Notes: a model not told the origin generated them from the letters alone. 64,000 bases of DNA from Solwaraspora sp. WMMD792 (GCF_029626105.1 NZ_JARUBH010000009.1:4774001-4838000); one strand, 5' to 3'. Shown: positions 43,201 to 52,529, numbered from the stretch's first letter. Numbers and translations: made by a program.

Positions 43201-44286
43201 CGCGAGAATGTTGCGGGCCGCGTTGACATCCCGGTCATGGGCCTGCCCGCACCGGCAGGTCCACGACCGCACCTGCAACGGCAGGTGTTCAGCCAGTACG
43301 CCACAGCCCGAGCACAGTCGGGTCGACGGGAACCAGCGGTCCACGACCACCAGATCGCGGCCGTACCAGTCCGTTTTGTACCCCAGCATGGTGCGGAACC
43401 GCCGCCAGCCCGCGTCCGAGATGGCGCGGGCCAGACTGTGGTTGGCCATCATGGTGCGGACGGTCAGGTCCTCGATCACGATCGTTTGGGTTTCACGAAC
43501 GAGCCGAGTGGTCAACTTGTGCAGGTGGTCACGGCGGCGGTCGGCGATCCGGGCATGAACCCGGGCCACCGCCAACCGGGCCTTCGCCCGGTTCGCCGAA
43601 CCTCTGGCCTTGCGTGCGAGGTTCCGCTGGGCGCGGGCCAGCCGATCGCGGTCGCGGCGTTCATGTCTCGGGTTGGGGATCTTCTCCCCGGTGGACAGGG
43701 TGAACAGGCTGTCGAGGCCGGCGTCGACCCCCACCACGGCACCCGACGCCGGGGCCGGCTCGATCCGGTCGTCGCAGAGCAGGGACACGAACCAGCGGCC
43801 CGCCGGATCCTGCGACACCGTCACCGTCGACGGCGCCGCACCCTCCGGCAACGGCCGGGACCACACGATGTCCAACGGATCAGACATCTTCGCCAGGGTC
43901 AGCCGGCCGTCACGCCACCGGAACGCGCTGGCGGTGTACTCCGCCGACCGCCGCGACCGCTTCCTCGACTTGAACGACGGATACCGGGCCCGTTTCGCCC
44001 AGAAGTTGGCGAACGCGGCCTGCAGGTGCCGCAACGCCTGCTGCAGAGGGACGCAGGAGACGTCGTTGAGGAACGCCAGGTCGTCGGTCTTCTTCCACCC
44101 GGTCAGCATCGCCGACGTCGCGTTGTAGGTGACCCGCTCCCGACGCAGGGTCCACGCCTCGCTGCGGGCGGCCAGGGCCATGTTGTAGACCAGCCGGACA
44201 CAACCGAACGTCCGGGCGAGCTCGGCCGCCTGCTCCGGGGTGGGGTAGAAGCGGTACTTGAACGCCCGCTTCACGGTCCTGGACAC
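43075..44286 (-). CDS. tnpB: TnpB RNA-guided endonuclease (IS605 OrfB family)
   Basis: 403 residues from GTG 44286 (VSRTVKRAFKYRFYP); a longer open frame upstream reads into the element's end. N-terminal helix-turn-helix OrfB domain (FGCVRLVYNMAL). RuvC catalytic residues appear intact: Asp in GVDAGLDS, Glu in IVIEDLTV and Asp in HDRDVNAARNI. The zinc ribbon has CSGCG and CRCG pairs. The C-terminal SSVKQEPPGATQ tail is the usual one where coding sequence and right end overlap. It appears functional. It lies antisense to the cluster between C2 and the deformylase gene. Confidence 0.9.
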   Translation of the reverse strand: MSRTVKRAFKYRFYPTPEQAAELARTFGCVRLVYNMALAARSEAWTLRRERVTYNATSAMLTGWKKTDDLAFLNDVSCVPLQQALRHLQAAFANFWAKRARYPSFKSRKRSRRSAEYTASAFRWRDGRLTLAKMSDPLDIVWSRPLPEGAAPSTVTVSQDPAGRWFVSLLCDDRIEPAPASGAVVGVDAGLDSLFTLSTGEKIPNPRHERRDRDRLARAQRNLARKARGSANRAKARLAVARVHARIADRRRDHLHKLTTRLVRETQTIVIEDLTVRTMMANHSLARAISDAGWRRFRTMLGYKTDWYGRDLVVVDRWFPSTRLCSGCGVLAEHLPLQVRSWTCRCGQAHDRDVNAARNILAEGLSVIACGGGVRPHRESSSRTGRSSVKQEPPGATQGIPVL

Positions 44287-44498
44287 AGTCCACAGTCTAA
44301 CGATTCGGCCGTGAGCCGTGGGGTCGCGTGTGGGGTGGACGCCGATCCGCCCGGGCGGCGGATCGGCTTTCCCTGCCCTGCTCAGCAGGAGTTCCGTTTC
44401 CTCCCCGGCCTGAAGGCCGGAGTATCCACGGAAGGAATCCGATGACGACCGAATGGCGTGCCCCGGTGCGGCCGCGGGCCTGCTGCCGGGCCGGGGGG

Positions 44499-45047
44499 TC
44501 AGCCCAGCCGGCCGAAGACAGCGTGCGGGCTGATCTTGACGCGGAGGTCCGTACCGGTGTTCCACTCGGCGCGCCGGATTTCCCTCATCGCCGCCTTGCG
44601 GCGCTCGCTGTCCATCCGGTCGATGAACAGTACGCCGTCGAGGTGGTCGGTCTCGTGCTGCAGGCAGCGGGCCAGATAGCCGGAGCCGACGATCTGCAGC
44701 GGGTCGCCGTGCTGGTTGAAGCCCTTGGCCACGACGTTCTGCCGGCGTTTGGTGTCGAAGTACAACCCTGGCATCGACAAGCAGCCCTCTGGGCCGTCCT
44801 GCTCCTCCTCGTCGGGGAAGCTCAGCACCGGATTGACCAGGTGTCCGTGCAAATCTTCGACGTGAAACGCGAAGACGCGCAGGCTGATGCCGAGTTGCGG
44901 GGCGGCGAGCCCGGCGCCGCGTTCATCAGTCAGCGTGTCGTCCAGATCCCTGACGAGCCGGCGCAGCTCCGCGTCGAACGCGGTCACCTCATGCGCCGGC
45001 GTGGTGAGCACTGGGTCTCCGAAGAGCCGGACGGGCAGTACGGACAT
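44499..45047 (-). CDS. def: Peptide deformylase, probable self-resistance copy
   Basis: 182 residues from ATG 45047 with GAGAGGA upstream; the frame is open further without a site. All three PDF motifs are intact: GAGLAAPQLG near residue 45, EGCLSMPG near residue 87, and the metal site QHETDHLDG near residue 130. It removes formyl groups from nascent proteins. PDF is the target of actinonin-type hydroxamates, and this cluster appears to make a hydroxamate, so a resistant second copy is the natural reading. Whether the genome has another def cannot be seen here. It is divergent from the winged-helix regulator, whose operator could also control it. Confidence 0.93.
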   Translation of the reverse strand: MSVLPVRLFGDPVLTTPAHEVTAFDAELRRLVRDLDDTLTDERGAGLAAPQLGISLRVFAFHVEDLHGHLVNPVLSFPDEEEQDGPEGCLSMPGLYFDTKRRQNVVAKGFNQHGDPLQIVGSGYLARCLQHETDHLDGVLFIDRMDSERRKAAMREIRRAEWNTGTDLRVKISPHAVFGRLG

Positions 45048-45210
45048 AACTGGTTCCTCTCCAAGTCGGACGGCGCACGCCGACGCCGGTGGCTGCCTCC
45101 CGGCAGGGTCCGTCGCGTTCACCGGTGCCCGGGTGTGTGGTGTGGCGTACCTGCGATACCGCCATCGTTTTCGGACGGTGGCGACGAGCGAATGGTCGGG
45201 CGAGCCCGGC

Positions 45211-45248
45211 TTGACATCCACTTTGCAGAGAAGAATACTTTGCAAAGT
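45211..45248 (+). promoter_or_regulatory. Promoter with palindromic operator for the cluster regulator
   Basis: TTGACA (45211-45216), 17 bases, then AATACT (45234-45239). A perfect 12-bp palindrome ACTTTGCAAAGT (45237-45248) overlaps the -10, and a half-site ACTTTGCA (45220-45227) lies 17 bases upstream in the spacer. A repressor bound here would block the promoter. The predicted transcript start falls near the GTG at 45247, which suggests a leaderless mRNA. Confidence 0.75.
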
Positions 45249-45915
45249 GACGGATGGACAAGCCCACGACAAACCCGACCCATCCGATCGGGTGGCCGAC
45301 GACGACGGCCCTGGGGCGATGGCGAATCAGCTTCACGAGAGCTCGCCGACAGAAGGCGACGTCGCGGCCGGCGGATCCAACCCGGCTCACCCGATCCGCG
45401 ACGGCGTGGTGGTCACCGTGCTGCAGCACCCGGTCCGGGCCGCTCTCATGGAGCTGCTGCGCACCCGGGAGACGCTCACTGCCACGGAGGCCGCCCGGGA
45501 ACTGGGTGGCAACACGGGGACCTATTCGTTCCACCTGCGTCAACTGGCGCGGTACCGGCTGATCGAACCGGTGCCCACGACGCGGGGACGGATCCGGCCC
45601 TGGCGGCTGATCCGTCCGGGCGTGGCGCAGGTGGCCGACGAGCCGATGAGCTGCCTCGCCCGTGGGCTCGAGGACGAAAGCTACCGACGTTGGCTGGCGC
45701 TACGCGAGCAGGCACCGCCGCGCTGGCGCAACGACCAGGCATTCAGCGAGGTCATCTACCTCACGCCGAAGGAACTCACCGCTCTCGGCGCGAAGATCCG
45801 CGATCTCCTGGCCGAGTATCGCCACCGCGAGACCCGGCCCGAGACCCGTCCACAGGGGTCCGCGCCGGTCGCGGCGATCGCCCGCCTGTTCCCACTGCTC
45901 GACCCGGATCACTGA
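45247..45915 (+). CDS. ArsR-like winged-helix transcriptional regulator
   Basis: 222 residues if the leaderless GTG at 45247 is used; ATG 45319 is the alternative and gives 198. After a disordered acidic leader, the winged helix runs about residues 50-120: VVTVLQHPVRAALMELL, TATEAARELGGNTGTYSFHLRQL in helix order, then a basic wing GRIRPWRL. No ArsR metal site (CxC) is visible. The C-terminal third is helical and unassigned. It probably binds the palindrome over its own promoter and may sense the product or an intermediate. Divergent from def and upstream of the exporter gene. Confidence 0.85.
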   Translation: MTDGQAHDKPDPSDRVADDDGPGAMANQLHESSPTEGDVAAGGSNPAHPIRDGVVVTVLQHPVRAALMELLRTRETLTATEAARELGGNTGTYSFHLRQLARYRLIEPVPTTRGRIRPWRLIRPGVAQVADEPMSCLARGLEDESYRRWLALREQAPPRWRNDQAFSEVIYLTPKELTALGAKIRDLLAEYRHRETRPETRPQGSAPVAAIARLFPLLDPDH

Positions 45916-46012
45916 TCCGGTCCACGCCCGATCCACCTTCGGTACCTCGCCGCCCTCCGCGTCGACGTACCGCCATGTTCCGTGCCCGAGAACGAACCTC
46001 TAGAGGACACCA

Positions 46013-47581
46013 ATGACTGCCTCCGCGCCTGGGCGGCCTAAACACGGCCTGCTATCCACCATCGCCGTCTTCGCCGCCGCCTTCCTGGCGATGCTGGACC
46101 TGTCGATCAGCGCCGTCGCGATGCCGGCCATCCGCGAGGACCTGAACGCGTCGCTCGCCGGGCTGCAATGGATCTTCGACGCCTACGCGATCTCCTTCGC
46201 CAGCCTGCTGCTGGTCGGCGGGCTCATCAGCGACCGGCTCGGGCACCGTACCGGGCTGATCATCAGCCTCGGCCTGTTCGTCGCCGGATCGGCGTTGTGT
46301 GCCTTCGCCCCCAGCGTCGGCGCGCTGATCGCCGGCCGCGCGCTGCAGGGCGCGGCCGCGGCGATGCTGGTGCCGGGCAGCTTGGCGATGATCGCGCAGA
46401 TCTCCAGGGACGCGGCCCACCGGGCCCGCCTGGTGGGCATCTGGAGCGGCCTGACGGGCGCGGCGATCGCGCTCGGACCGGTCGTCGGTGGCTGGCTTGT
46501 GGAGACCCTTGGCTGGCGCAGCATCTTCGGAATCAACCTGCCGGTCGGGGTCGCCGTCATAGTGCTGCTCGTCACGGTGGTGCCGGCGGCGGCCCGCAAC
46601 CGGCAGGGCCGGATCGACGTGCCGGGCCTGGTGCTGGGCGCGCTGTGGTCGGCCGCCCTCGCCTACGCCGTGATCGAGGGGAACGTCCAGGGCTGGACCT
46701 CGCCGGTGATCGTGGGTGCCTTCGTGGTCGCGGCGGTGGCACTGGTCGCGTTCCTGGTCGTGGAGTTGCGGCAGACGCACCCGATGATGCCGGTACGGCT
46801 GCTCGGGCAACGCGCGTTCGCCGCAGCGAGCGTCATCTCGTTCGTCATGGGTTTCGCACTCTCCTCGTCGTTCTACTTCCTCTCACTTCTCCTGCAGGAG
46901 GTGCTCGGGTACGGCCCGCTCGGCGCCGGCCTCGGTTTCCTTCCCGCGGCCATCGCGCTCACCGTGATGGCGCCCCTCGCCGGGTGGCTGTTCGCCCGGC
47001 TCGGTGCCGCCCTGCTCGTCACCGGCGGGCTGCTGCTGGGCGCTGTCGGTCTGTTCGGCCTCACCCTCGGCGGCGTGGACACCCCCTACCTGCATCTTTC
47101 CTGGGCAGTGGCGCTGATCGGGGTCGGCTGGGGGCTGGCGCTGCCGCCCACCAACGCGGTGGCCCTGGGATCCGTGCCGCCACAGCAGGCCGGTGCCGCG
47201 TCCGGCACGGTGGAGACCGCGCTGCAGTTCGGCACGGTCGTCGGCATCGCTGTGCTCGGCACCGTGCAGGCGATCGGGCTGACCTCCGATCTGCGGGGCC
47301 GGCTCGCCGACGCTGGGCTCCCCGAGCAACTGAGCGGCGACGCCGCCGACCAGATCGCCGCCGGCCAGTCACCGGACCTGTCCAACTTCACCGGCGACCT
47401 GGAACGCGTCACCGCCGAGGCGTTCGCCCATGGGCTGCACCTGGCCTTCGTGATCGGCGCGGTCGTCGTCGGCCTGTCCGCCCTGGTCGCCCTGGTGGGT
47501 CTGCCCCGGCGCACCCGGCCCGCTCCCGACGGCGGCGAATCCTCGCCCGCGGAGCTTTCGACAGTTTCCACCACACCGTGA
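46013..47581 (+). CDS. MFS drug exporter, 14-TM DHA2 (EmrB/QacA) type
   Basis: 522 residues from ATG 46013 with AGAGGA upstream. DHA2-family features: helix 1 motif AMLDLSISAVAMPAI, motif A GGLISDRLGHRTG, motif C region GAAIALGPVVGGWL, and enough hydrophobic segments for 14 helices. Proton-driven export of the cluster product is the likely job. It sits between the regulator and the second NRPS operon. About 97 bases upstream separate it from the regulator stop. Confidence 0.9.
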   Translation: MTASAPGRPKHGLLSTIAVFAAAFLAMLDLSISAVAMPAIREDLNASLAGLQWIFDAYAISFASLLLVGGLISDRLGHRTGLIISLGLFVAGSALCAFAPSVGALIAGRALQGAAAAMLVPGSLAMIAQISRDAAHRARLVGIWSGLTGAAIALGPVVGGWLVETLGWRSIFGINLPVGVAVIVLLVTVVPAAARNRQGRIDVPGLVLGALWSAALAYAVIEGNVQGWTSPVIVGAFVVAAVALVAFLVVELRQTHPMMPVRLLGQRAFAAASVISFVMGFALSSSFYFLSLLLQEVLGYGPLGAGLGFLPAAIALTVMAPLAGWLFARLGAALLVTGGLLLGAVGLFGLTLGGVDTPYLHLSWAVALIGVGWGLALPPTNAVALGSVPPQQAGAASGTVETALQFGTVVGIAVLGTVQAIGLTSDLRGRLADAGLPEQLSGDAADQIAAGQSPDLSNFTGDLERVTAEAFAHGLHLAFVIGAVVVGLSALVALVGLPRRTRPAPDGGESSPAELSTVSTTP

Positions 47582-47620
47582 ACACAGGACTGACGCCCTG
47601 ACCCTCGACCGGAGGCCGCT

Positions 47621-49576
47621 GTGAGCGATCACGACCCGCCGTCACCCTTGGCCCATCACCTCTTCGAGAAGCAGGCAGCCGCCGTCGCTGAGCGTCCGGC
47701 GATCCGCGACGGCGGCCGTACCCTGTCCTACGGCACGCTCAACGAGTACGGTGACCGGCTCGCGGCGCTGTTGCGGGCGTACGGCGCGAAGCCGGAGGCC
47801 CTGGTCGGCATCTGCCTGCCACGCGGTATCGACCAGGTGGTCGCGGCCGTCGCGGCGCTGAAGTCCGGCGCCGGCTATCTTCCGGTCGATCCACAGCAGC
47901 CGGCGCTGCGGATCCGTCAGACCCTCTCGATGGCCGGTCCGGTAGCGGTCGTCACCAGCAAGCACCACGCCGGTGACCTGGACTGCCCCGAGCTGGCGGG
48001 CGTCCCGATCGTCGAACTCGACGGCGGGGTCGGCACCGACGAGCTGACGCCGACGCCGGTGCCGGCCGTCGACGCCGGCCCGGAGAACCTCGCGTACGTC
48101 GTCTTCACCTCCGGCTCCACCGGCACCCCTAAAGGCGTGCAGATCGAACACGGCTCGCTCGCGAGTTTCATCCGATGCGACATCGAAGAGTTCGAACTTA
48201 CCGCGTCCGACACGGTGGCGCTGGTGGCGTCACCCGGCTTCGACGCCTCGGTGTGGGACATCTGGCCCACCCTGGCGGTCGGTGCCTGCCTGCAGACCGT
48301 GGAACCGGCGACCGTGCTGTCGCCGGAGACGTTGCGTGACTTCATCGTGGACACCGGCATCACCGTCGGATTCTTCACCACGGCGATCGCAGAGCGACTG
48401 CTCCGGCTCTCCTGGCCGGCGTCGTGCCGGCTTCGGCTACTACTCACCGGTGGCGAACAGTTGCACGTCCGGCCCGCGCCCGGCCTGCCGTTCCGTCTGG
48501 TCAACAACTACGGTCCGACCGAGACCACGGTGATCGTCACCTCCGGTCCGGTCCGCCCGGCCGGAGAAGGCGTTCCCCGGTTACCGTCCATCGGCCGTCC
48601 GTTGCCGGACGCTCACGTGTACCTGCTCGCCGAGGGTCTGCGGCCGGTCGCCGAAGACGAGGCGGGTGAGATCTTCATCGGTGGTCCCGGCGTCGCACGT
48701 GGGTATCTGAACCGCCCCGACCTGACCGAGGAGCGGTTCCTGCCCGACCCCTTCGCGGACCTGTCCGGTGCTCGGATGTACCGGACCGGTGACCTCGCCC
48801 GCCGCCGCGCCGACGGCAGTCTCGACTTCCTCGGCCGAGCCGACGACCAGGTCAAGATCCGCGGGAACCGGGTGGAGCCCGGCGAGGTGGCAGCGGTCCT
48901 GCAGGAACATCCAGCGCTGGGATCCGCGCACGTGATCGCGCAGTCGGGGGACGCGGCCGGCGACGCGTTCCTGATCGCTTACGTGACGGCCGCCGACCCG
49001 GCCGATCCCCCGCGAACAAGAGAACTGCACCGGTACCTCGCCGAGCGGCTGCCGGCGGCCCTCGTACCCCGGCATTTCGTGGCGCTCGACTCGCTGCCGA
49101 TCACCGCGAACGGCAAGGTTGACCGGGCGGCCCTGCCGCCGGTCACCGCCACACGGACGGACCTGCCGAATCCGCAGGCGGCACCCAGTACCGCACTGCA
49201 GCGTCGGCTGGCGGAGATCTGGCGGGAAGTCCTCGGGGTCGCGGAGGTCGGCACCACGGACAGTTTCTTCGATCTGGGCGGGCACTCGCTGCAACTGGCC
49301 GACGTGCACCGCCGGATCACCCGCGAGCTGGCGCACGAGCTGCCCCTGATGGCCCTGTTCGAGCATCACACGATCCAGGCCCTCGCGGATCATCTCACCC
49401 GTTCCAGCGAGCAGCCGGCGGCGGCGAAACTGCGCGAGGAAACCCGGCGCGTCCGCAATTCCCCGCGCCAGAGAGCGCTGCGGCGTACGGCGGCGCAAGC
49501 GATGGAGACGCCGGCCCGGCCGTCCGCGCCGGTCGACGGGACCGGGGACGGAGACGGAGGCCGTGATGGACGCTGA
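47621..49576 (+). CDS. NRPS A-PCP didomain (A2), leucine-like pocket
   Basis: 651 residues from GTG 47621 with GGAGG upstream. A domain about 1-505: A3 FTSGSTGTPKG, NNYGPTETT, A10 ANGKVDRAAL near residue 494. PCP about 525-605 with phosphopantetheine Ser in LGGHSLQL near residue 556. By-eye pocket D-A-W-F-L-T-N-V-I-K is close to the known leucine code D-A-W-F-L-G-N-V-V-K, so leucine or another branched aliphatic amino acid is expected. The disordered, basic then Gly/Asp tail could be a docking region for the next protein, whose gene overlaps it by 11 bases. It lacks its own C domain; C2 probably serves it. Confidence 0.92.
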   Translation: MSDHDPPSPLAHHLFEKQAAAVAERPAIRDGGRTLSYGTLNEYGDRLAALLRAYGAKPEALVGICLPRGIDQVVAAVAALKSGAGYLPVDPQQPALRIRQTLSMAGPVAVVTSKHHAGDLDCPELAGVPIVELDGGVGTDELTPTPVPAVDAGPENLAYVVFTSGSTGTPKGVQIEHGSLASFIRCDIEEFELTASDTVALVASPGFDASVWDIWPTLAVGACLQTVEPATVLSPETLRDFIVDTGITVGFFTTAIAERLLRLSWPASCRLRLLLTGGEQLHVRPAPGLPFRLVNNYGPTETTVIVTSGPVRPAGEGVPRLPSIGRPLPDAHVYLLAEGLRPVAEDEAGEIFIGGPGVARGYLNRPDLTEERFLPDPFADLSGARMYRTGDLARRRADGSLDFLGRADDQVKIRGNRVEPGEVAAVLQEHPALGSAHVIAQSGDAAGDAFLIAYVTAADPADPPRTRELHRYLAERLPAALVPRHFVALDSLPITANGKVDRAALPPVTATRTDLPNPQAAPSTALQRRLAEIWREVLGVAEVGTTDSFFDLGGHSLQLADVHRRITRELAHELPLMALFEHHTIQALADHLTRSSEQPAAAKLREETRRVRNSPRQRALRRTAAQAMETPARPSAPVDGTGDGDGGRDGR

Positions 49577-52529
49577 CATCGATGCCCTGGTAGCTGTCGT
49601 CGGCTTGGCGGGACGCTTTCCCGGGGCGCCCGACGTCGACTGGTTCTGGCGCAACGTCTGCGACGGCGTCGAGTCGGTACAGATCCACACCGCGACAACG
49701 GCCGACGGGACCGGCGAGCACTACTCCGGGTACGGCGTGCTCGACGACGGCGAGATGTTCGACGCCGCGTTCTTCGGGTATCCGCCAGGGGAAGCCCTGG
49801 TCATCGATCCCCAGCAGCGGGTCTTCCTGGAATGCGCCTATCACGCCCTGGAAGACGCGGCCTGCGACCCGGCCACCTATGACGGGCTCATCGGCGTGTA
49901 CGCCGGCGGTAGCACCACCGGATACGCCGCAGCCCTGCATGCGGCCCGGAGCCGGCTGCCGTTCCTCGACGACTGGCAGATCCGCATCGCCACCGGCCCG
50001 GACTTCCTGGCCACCCGGACCGCTCACAAACTCGGCCTGCGCGGTCCCGCGATGACGGTGCAGACGGCCTGCTCGACCTCGCTGGTGGCCATCCACCTCG
50101 CGGCTCAGGCGCTCCTGGCGGGCGAGTGCGACATCGCGCTCGCTGGCGGCGCCACGGTGCACGTGCCCCGGCCGTCGAGCGGTTACACCGAGGGCGGCAT
50201 CCTGGCAGCCGACGGGCACTGCCGAGCCTTCGACGCCAAGGCCACGGGTGCCGTCGGCGGCAGCGCCGTGGGCCTGGTGGTGCTGCGCCCGCTCGGCGAC
50301 GCGCTTCGCGCCGGCAATCACATCCACGCGGTTCTGCGCGGCACCGCCGTCAACAACGACGGGGGTGGGAAGGTCGGCTTCACCGCGCCGAGCATCGACG
50401 GGCAAGCCCAGGTGATCCGCACCGCCCAGCTGGTCGCCGGGGTGAACGCGCGCGACGTCACCTACGTCGAGACGCACGGCACCGGGACGCCGCTGGGTGA
50501 TCCGATCGAGGTCGCCGCGCTGACCCGGGCGTTCCGGGCCGATACCGACGACAGTGGCTTCTGCCGTATCGGCTCCGTCAAGACCAACGTCGGGCACACC
50601 GACGCGGCGGCCGGCGTCACCAGCTTCATCAAGGCGGTCTTCGCCGTCGAGCACGGGCTCATCCCGCCCAGCCTGCACTTCGAGGAAGCCAATCCGGAGA
50701 TCGACTTCGCGACCAGCCCGTTCTCCGTCGCCACTGCCCTCGTTCCGTGGCAGCCTGACGGGCGTCCCCGACTGGCCGGAGTCAACGCCCTCGGCATCGG
50801 TGGCACCAACGCCCACGTCATCCTGGAGCAGCCGCCGGTTCCCGCACCTACGGCCGGCCGGACCGGCACACCGCAGCTCGTCGTCCTCTCCGCCCGCACT
50901 CCTGCGGCGCTGGACACCCTGAGCCGGACCCTCGCCGCACGGTTACGCGAGGACCCGGCGCTCGACCTGGCCGATGTGGCGAGGACGTTGCAGGTGGGCC
51001 GGCCCGCGCAGCCGTTCCGCCGGTTCGCGGTGTGCGACGGCGCTGCCGACGCCGCAGGAGTGTTCGCCGGCGAGGATCCCGAACGCCTGATCACCAACGA
51101 CGGAAGGCCAGCCGCCCGGCCCGTCGTGTTCATGTACCCCGGGCAGGGCGGCCAGCACGTCGGCATGACCCGGGAGCTCTACGAACGCGAACCCGTGTAC
51201 CGGGAGGCGATCGATGCCGCCTGCGACTACGCTGCGCCGCTTCTCGGCACTGACCTGCGCACGATCCTGTTCCCCGAGGCCGGTGACGTCGAGAAGGCCA
51301 CCGAGCAGATGGCGACGATTGGTGTCGGGCAGCCGGCGGTCTTCGTCGTCGAGTACGCCTTGACCCGGCTCTGGCAGTCCTGGGGTGTCACCCCCTCGGC
51401 GGTCGTCGGCCACAGCCTCGGGGCGTACGCGGCGGCGTGCGCGGCCGCGATCCTGCCGTTGGCCGAGGCGATCAGTCTGGTCGTCACCCGGGGCCGGCTG
51501 TTGCAGGGACTGCCGGCCGGCCGGATGGCCGCAGTGCCGCTCCACGAAGAGGAGCTGATGGCGCTGCTTCCGGACGACCTCTCCGTGGGATCGGTCAACG
51601 GACCCGGTCAGTGCACGGTCACCGGCCCCGCCGCCTCGGTAGAGGCATTCACCGCCGAGCTGCGTGACCGCGGCGTCGACGCGCGCCTCCTGCGGATCTC
51701 GACCGCAGGCCATTCCGCGCTGGTGGAGCCGATAATGGCCGAGTTCGAGGCTGCGGTCAGCGCCGTTAAACCACAACCGCCGCAGGTGCGTTTCCTTTCC
51801 GACACTCTCGGCCGATGGGCGACCGGTGACGAGGCCGCCGCTGCGGCGTACTGGTCGTCACACCTGCGCCGCCCGGTGCGCTTCGATGCCGCGCTGCAGC
51901 ATCTGCTCGACGATCCCAGCCAGATACTCGTCGAGGTCGGACCCGGCCGGGTGCTGAGCAGCCTCGCGCGTCAGCATCCGGCCGCCAACGGGGCCCACAC
52001 GATTCTCAGCTCGCTGCCGCACCCCGCCGACCGGACTGCCGACACCCATAGCCTGCTGCACGCCGCAGGCCGGCTCTGGGCAGCCGGGGTCACCCTGGAC
52101 TGGCCGAGCCTGCATCAGGATCGGACGCCTCGACTGGTCCGACTGCCGCTCTATCCGTTCGACCGCCGGCCGTACCTGGTGGAGCCGCCTGCCGCGGCCC
52201 AGCAGGCCGACGCGGGGCAGGTCATCGTCACCCCAGACGAGCCGGCTACCGAAACGTCTGCCGGCGACCCCCTGTCCGAGGAGAGCGTGGCCGGGCGAGT
52301 GAGCCAGGCAATCGGCGACGTCCTGGGCATCAACGACGTGGGCGAGCACGAGAGTTTCTTCGATCTGGGCGGAGATTCCCTGATCGCGACACGTCTGGCG
52401 GCCTGGACCAGGACGGCGTTCGGCGTGGAGTTCTCCGCCAAGGAGGTCCTGACGAACCCCACCGCCGCCCGGATCGCAGATTTGGTGGAGGAACGGATGA
52501 GCGCGATCGGAGAGGTGAGCTCTCGATGA
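49566..52529 (+). CDS. Type I PKS module KS-AT-ACP
   Basis: 987 residues from ATG 49566 (GGAGG five bases upstream; the GTG one codon earlier is too close). KS about 1-425 with nucleophile in QTACSTSL near residue 168 and His in ETHGTGTPLGD and NVGHTDAAAG. AT about 520-815 with GHSLGAY near residue 616; the specificity loop reads TAGHS, neither the HAFH malonyl nor the YASH methylmalonyl signature. ACP Ser in DLGGDSLIA near residue 937. No KR, DH, ER or methyltransferase, so one extension gives a beta-keto thioester on the aminoacyl chain. An enone product through the ACAD homologue would need a methylmalonyl unit; malonyl would give a methyl ketone. Confidence 0.93.
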   Translation: MDADIDALVAVVGLAGRFPGAPDVDWFWRNVCDGVESVQIHTATTADGTGEHYSGYGVLDDGEMFDAAFFGYPPGEALVIDPQQRVFLECAYHALEDAACDPATYDGLIGVYAGGSTTGYAAALHAARSRLPFLDDWQIRIATGPDFLATRTAHKLGLRGPAMTVQTACSTSLVAIHLAAQALLAGECDIALAGGATVHVPRPSSGYTEGGILAADGHCRAFDAKATGAVGGSAVGLVVLRPLGDALRAGNHIHAVLRGTAVNNDGGGKVGFTAPSIDGQAQVIRTAQLVAGVNARDVTYVETHGTGTPLGDPIEVAALTRAFRADTDDSGFCRIGSVKTNVGHTDAAAGVTSFIKAVFAVEHGLIPPSLHFEEANPEIDFATSPFSVATALVPWQPDGRPRLAGVNALGIGGTNAHVILEQPPVPAPTAGRTGTPQLVVLSARTPAALDTLSRTLAARLREDPALDLADVARTLQVGRPAQPFRRFAVCDGAADAAGVFAGEDPERLITNDGRPAARPVVFMYPGQGGQHVGMTRELYEREPVYREAIDAACDYAAPLLGTDLRTILFPEAGDVEKATEQMATIGVGQPAVFVVEYALTRLWQSWGVTPSAVVGHSLGAYAAACAAAILPLAEAISLVVTRGRLLQGLPAGRMAAVPLHEEELMALLPDDLSVGSVNGPGQCTVTGPAASVEAFTAELRDRGVDARLLRISTAGHSALVEPIMAEFEAAVSAVKPQPPQVRFLSDTLGRWATGDEAAAAAYWSSHLRRPVRFDAALQHLLDDPSQILVEVGPGRVLSSLARQHPAANGAHTILSSLPHPADRTADTHSLLHAAGRLWAAGVTLDWPSLHQDRTPRLVRLPLYPFDRRPYLVEPPAAAQQADAGQVIVTPDEPATETSAGDPLSEESVAGRVSQAIGDVLGINDVGEHESFFDLGGDSLIATRLAAWTRTAFGVEFSAKEVLTNPTAARIADLVEERMSAIGEVSSR

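Larger units (their letters stand above)
43062..44428 (-). mobile_element. IS605/IS1341-type element carrying only tnpB
   Basis: A single tnpB-type gene is flanked by hairpin ends. One end lies right at the C2 stop codon (ATTGTCA-GGATT type tip read on the minus strand). The other has a perfect CCGGCC-TGAA-GGCCGG hairpin (44405-44420). An 11-bp hairpin (44341-44351 with 44357-44367) lies upstream of the gene. No tnpA is present, so movement would need a transposase in trans. Exact tips are estimated. Confidence 0.8.

Noticed and set aside
44328-46016. A long plus-strand frame across def and the regulator, including an ATG with a good ribosome site at 44442
   Set aside because: It has no family resemblance and runs antisense to def and out of frame with the regulator; at most a remnant of a start.
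46168-47601. 477-codon frame overlapping the MFS exporter
   Set aside because: Arg/Gly-rich shadow; the exporter frame has the hydrophobic helices and DHA2 motifs.
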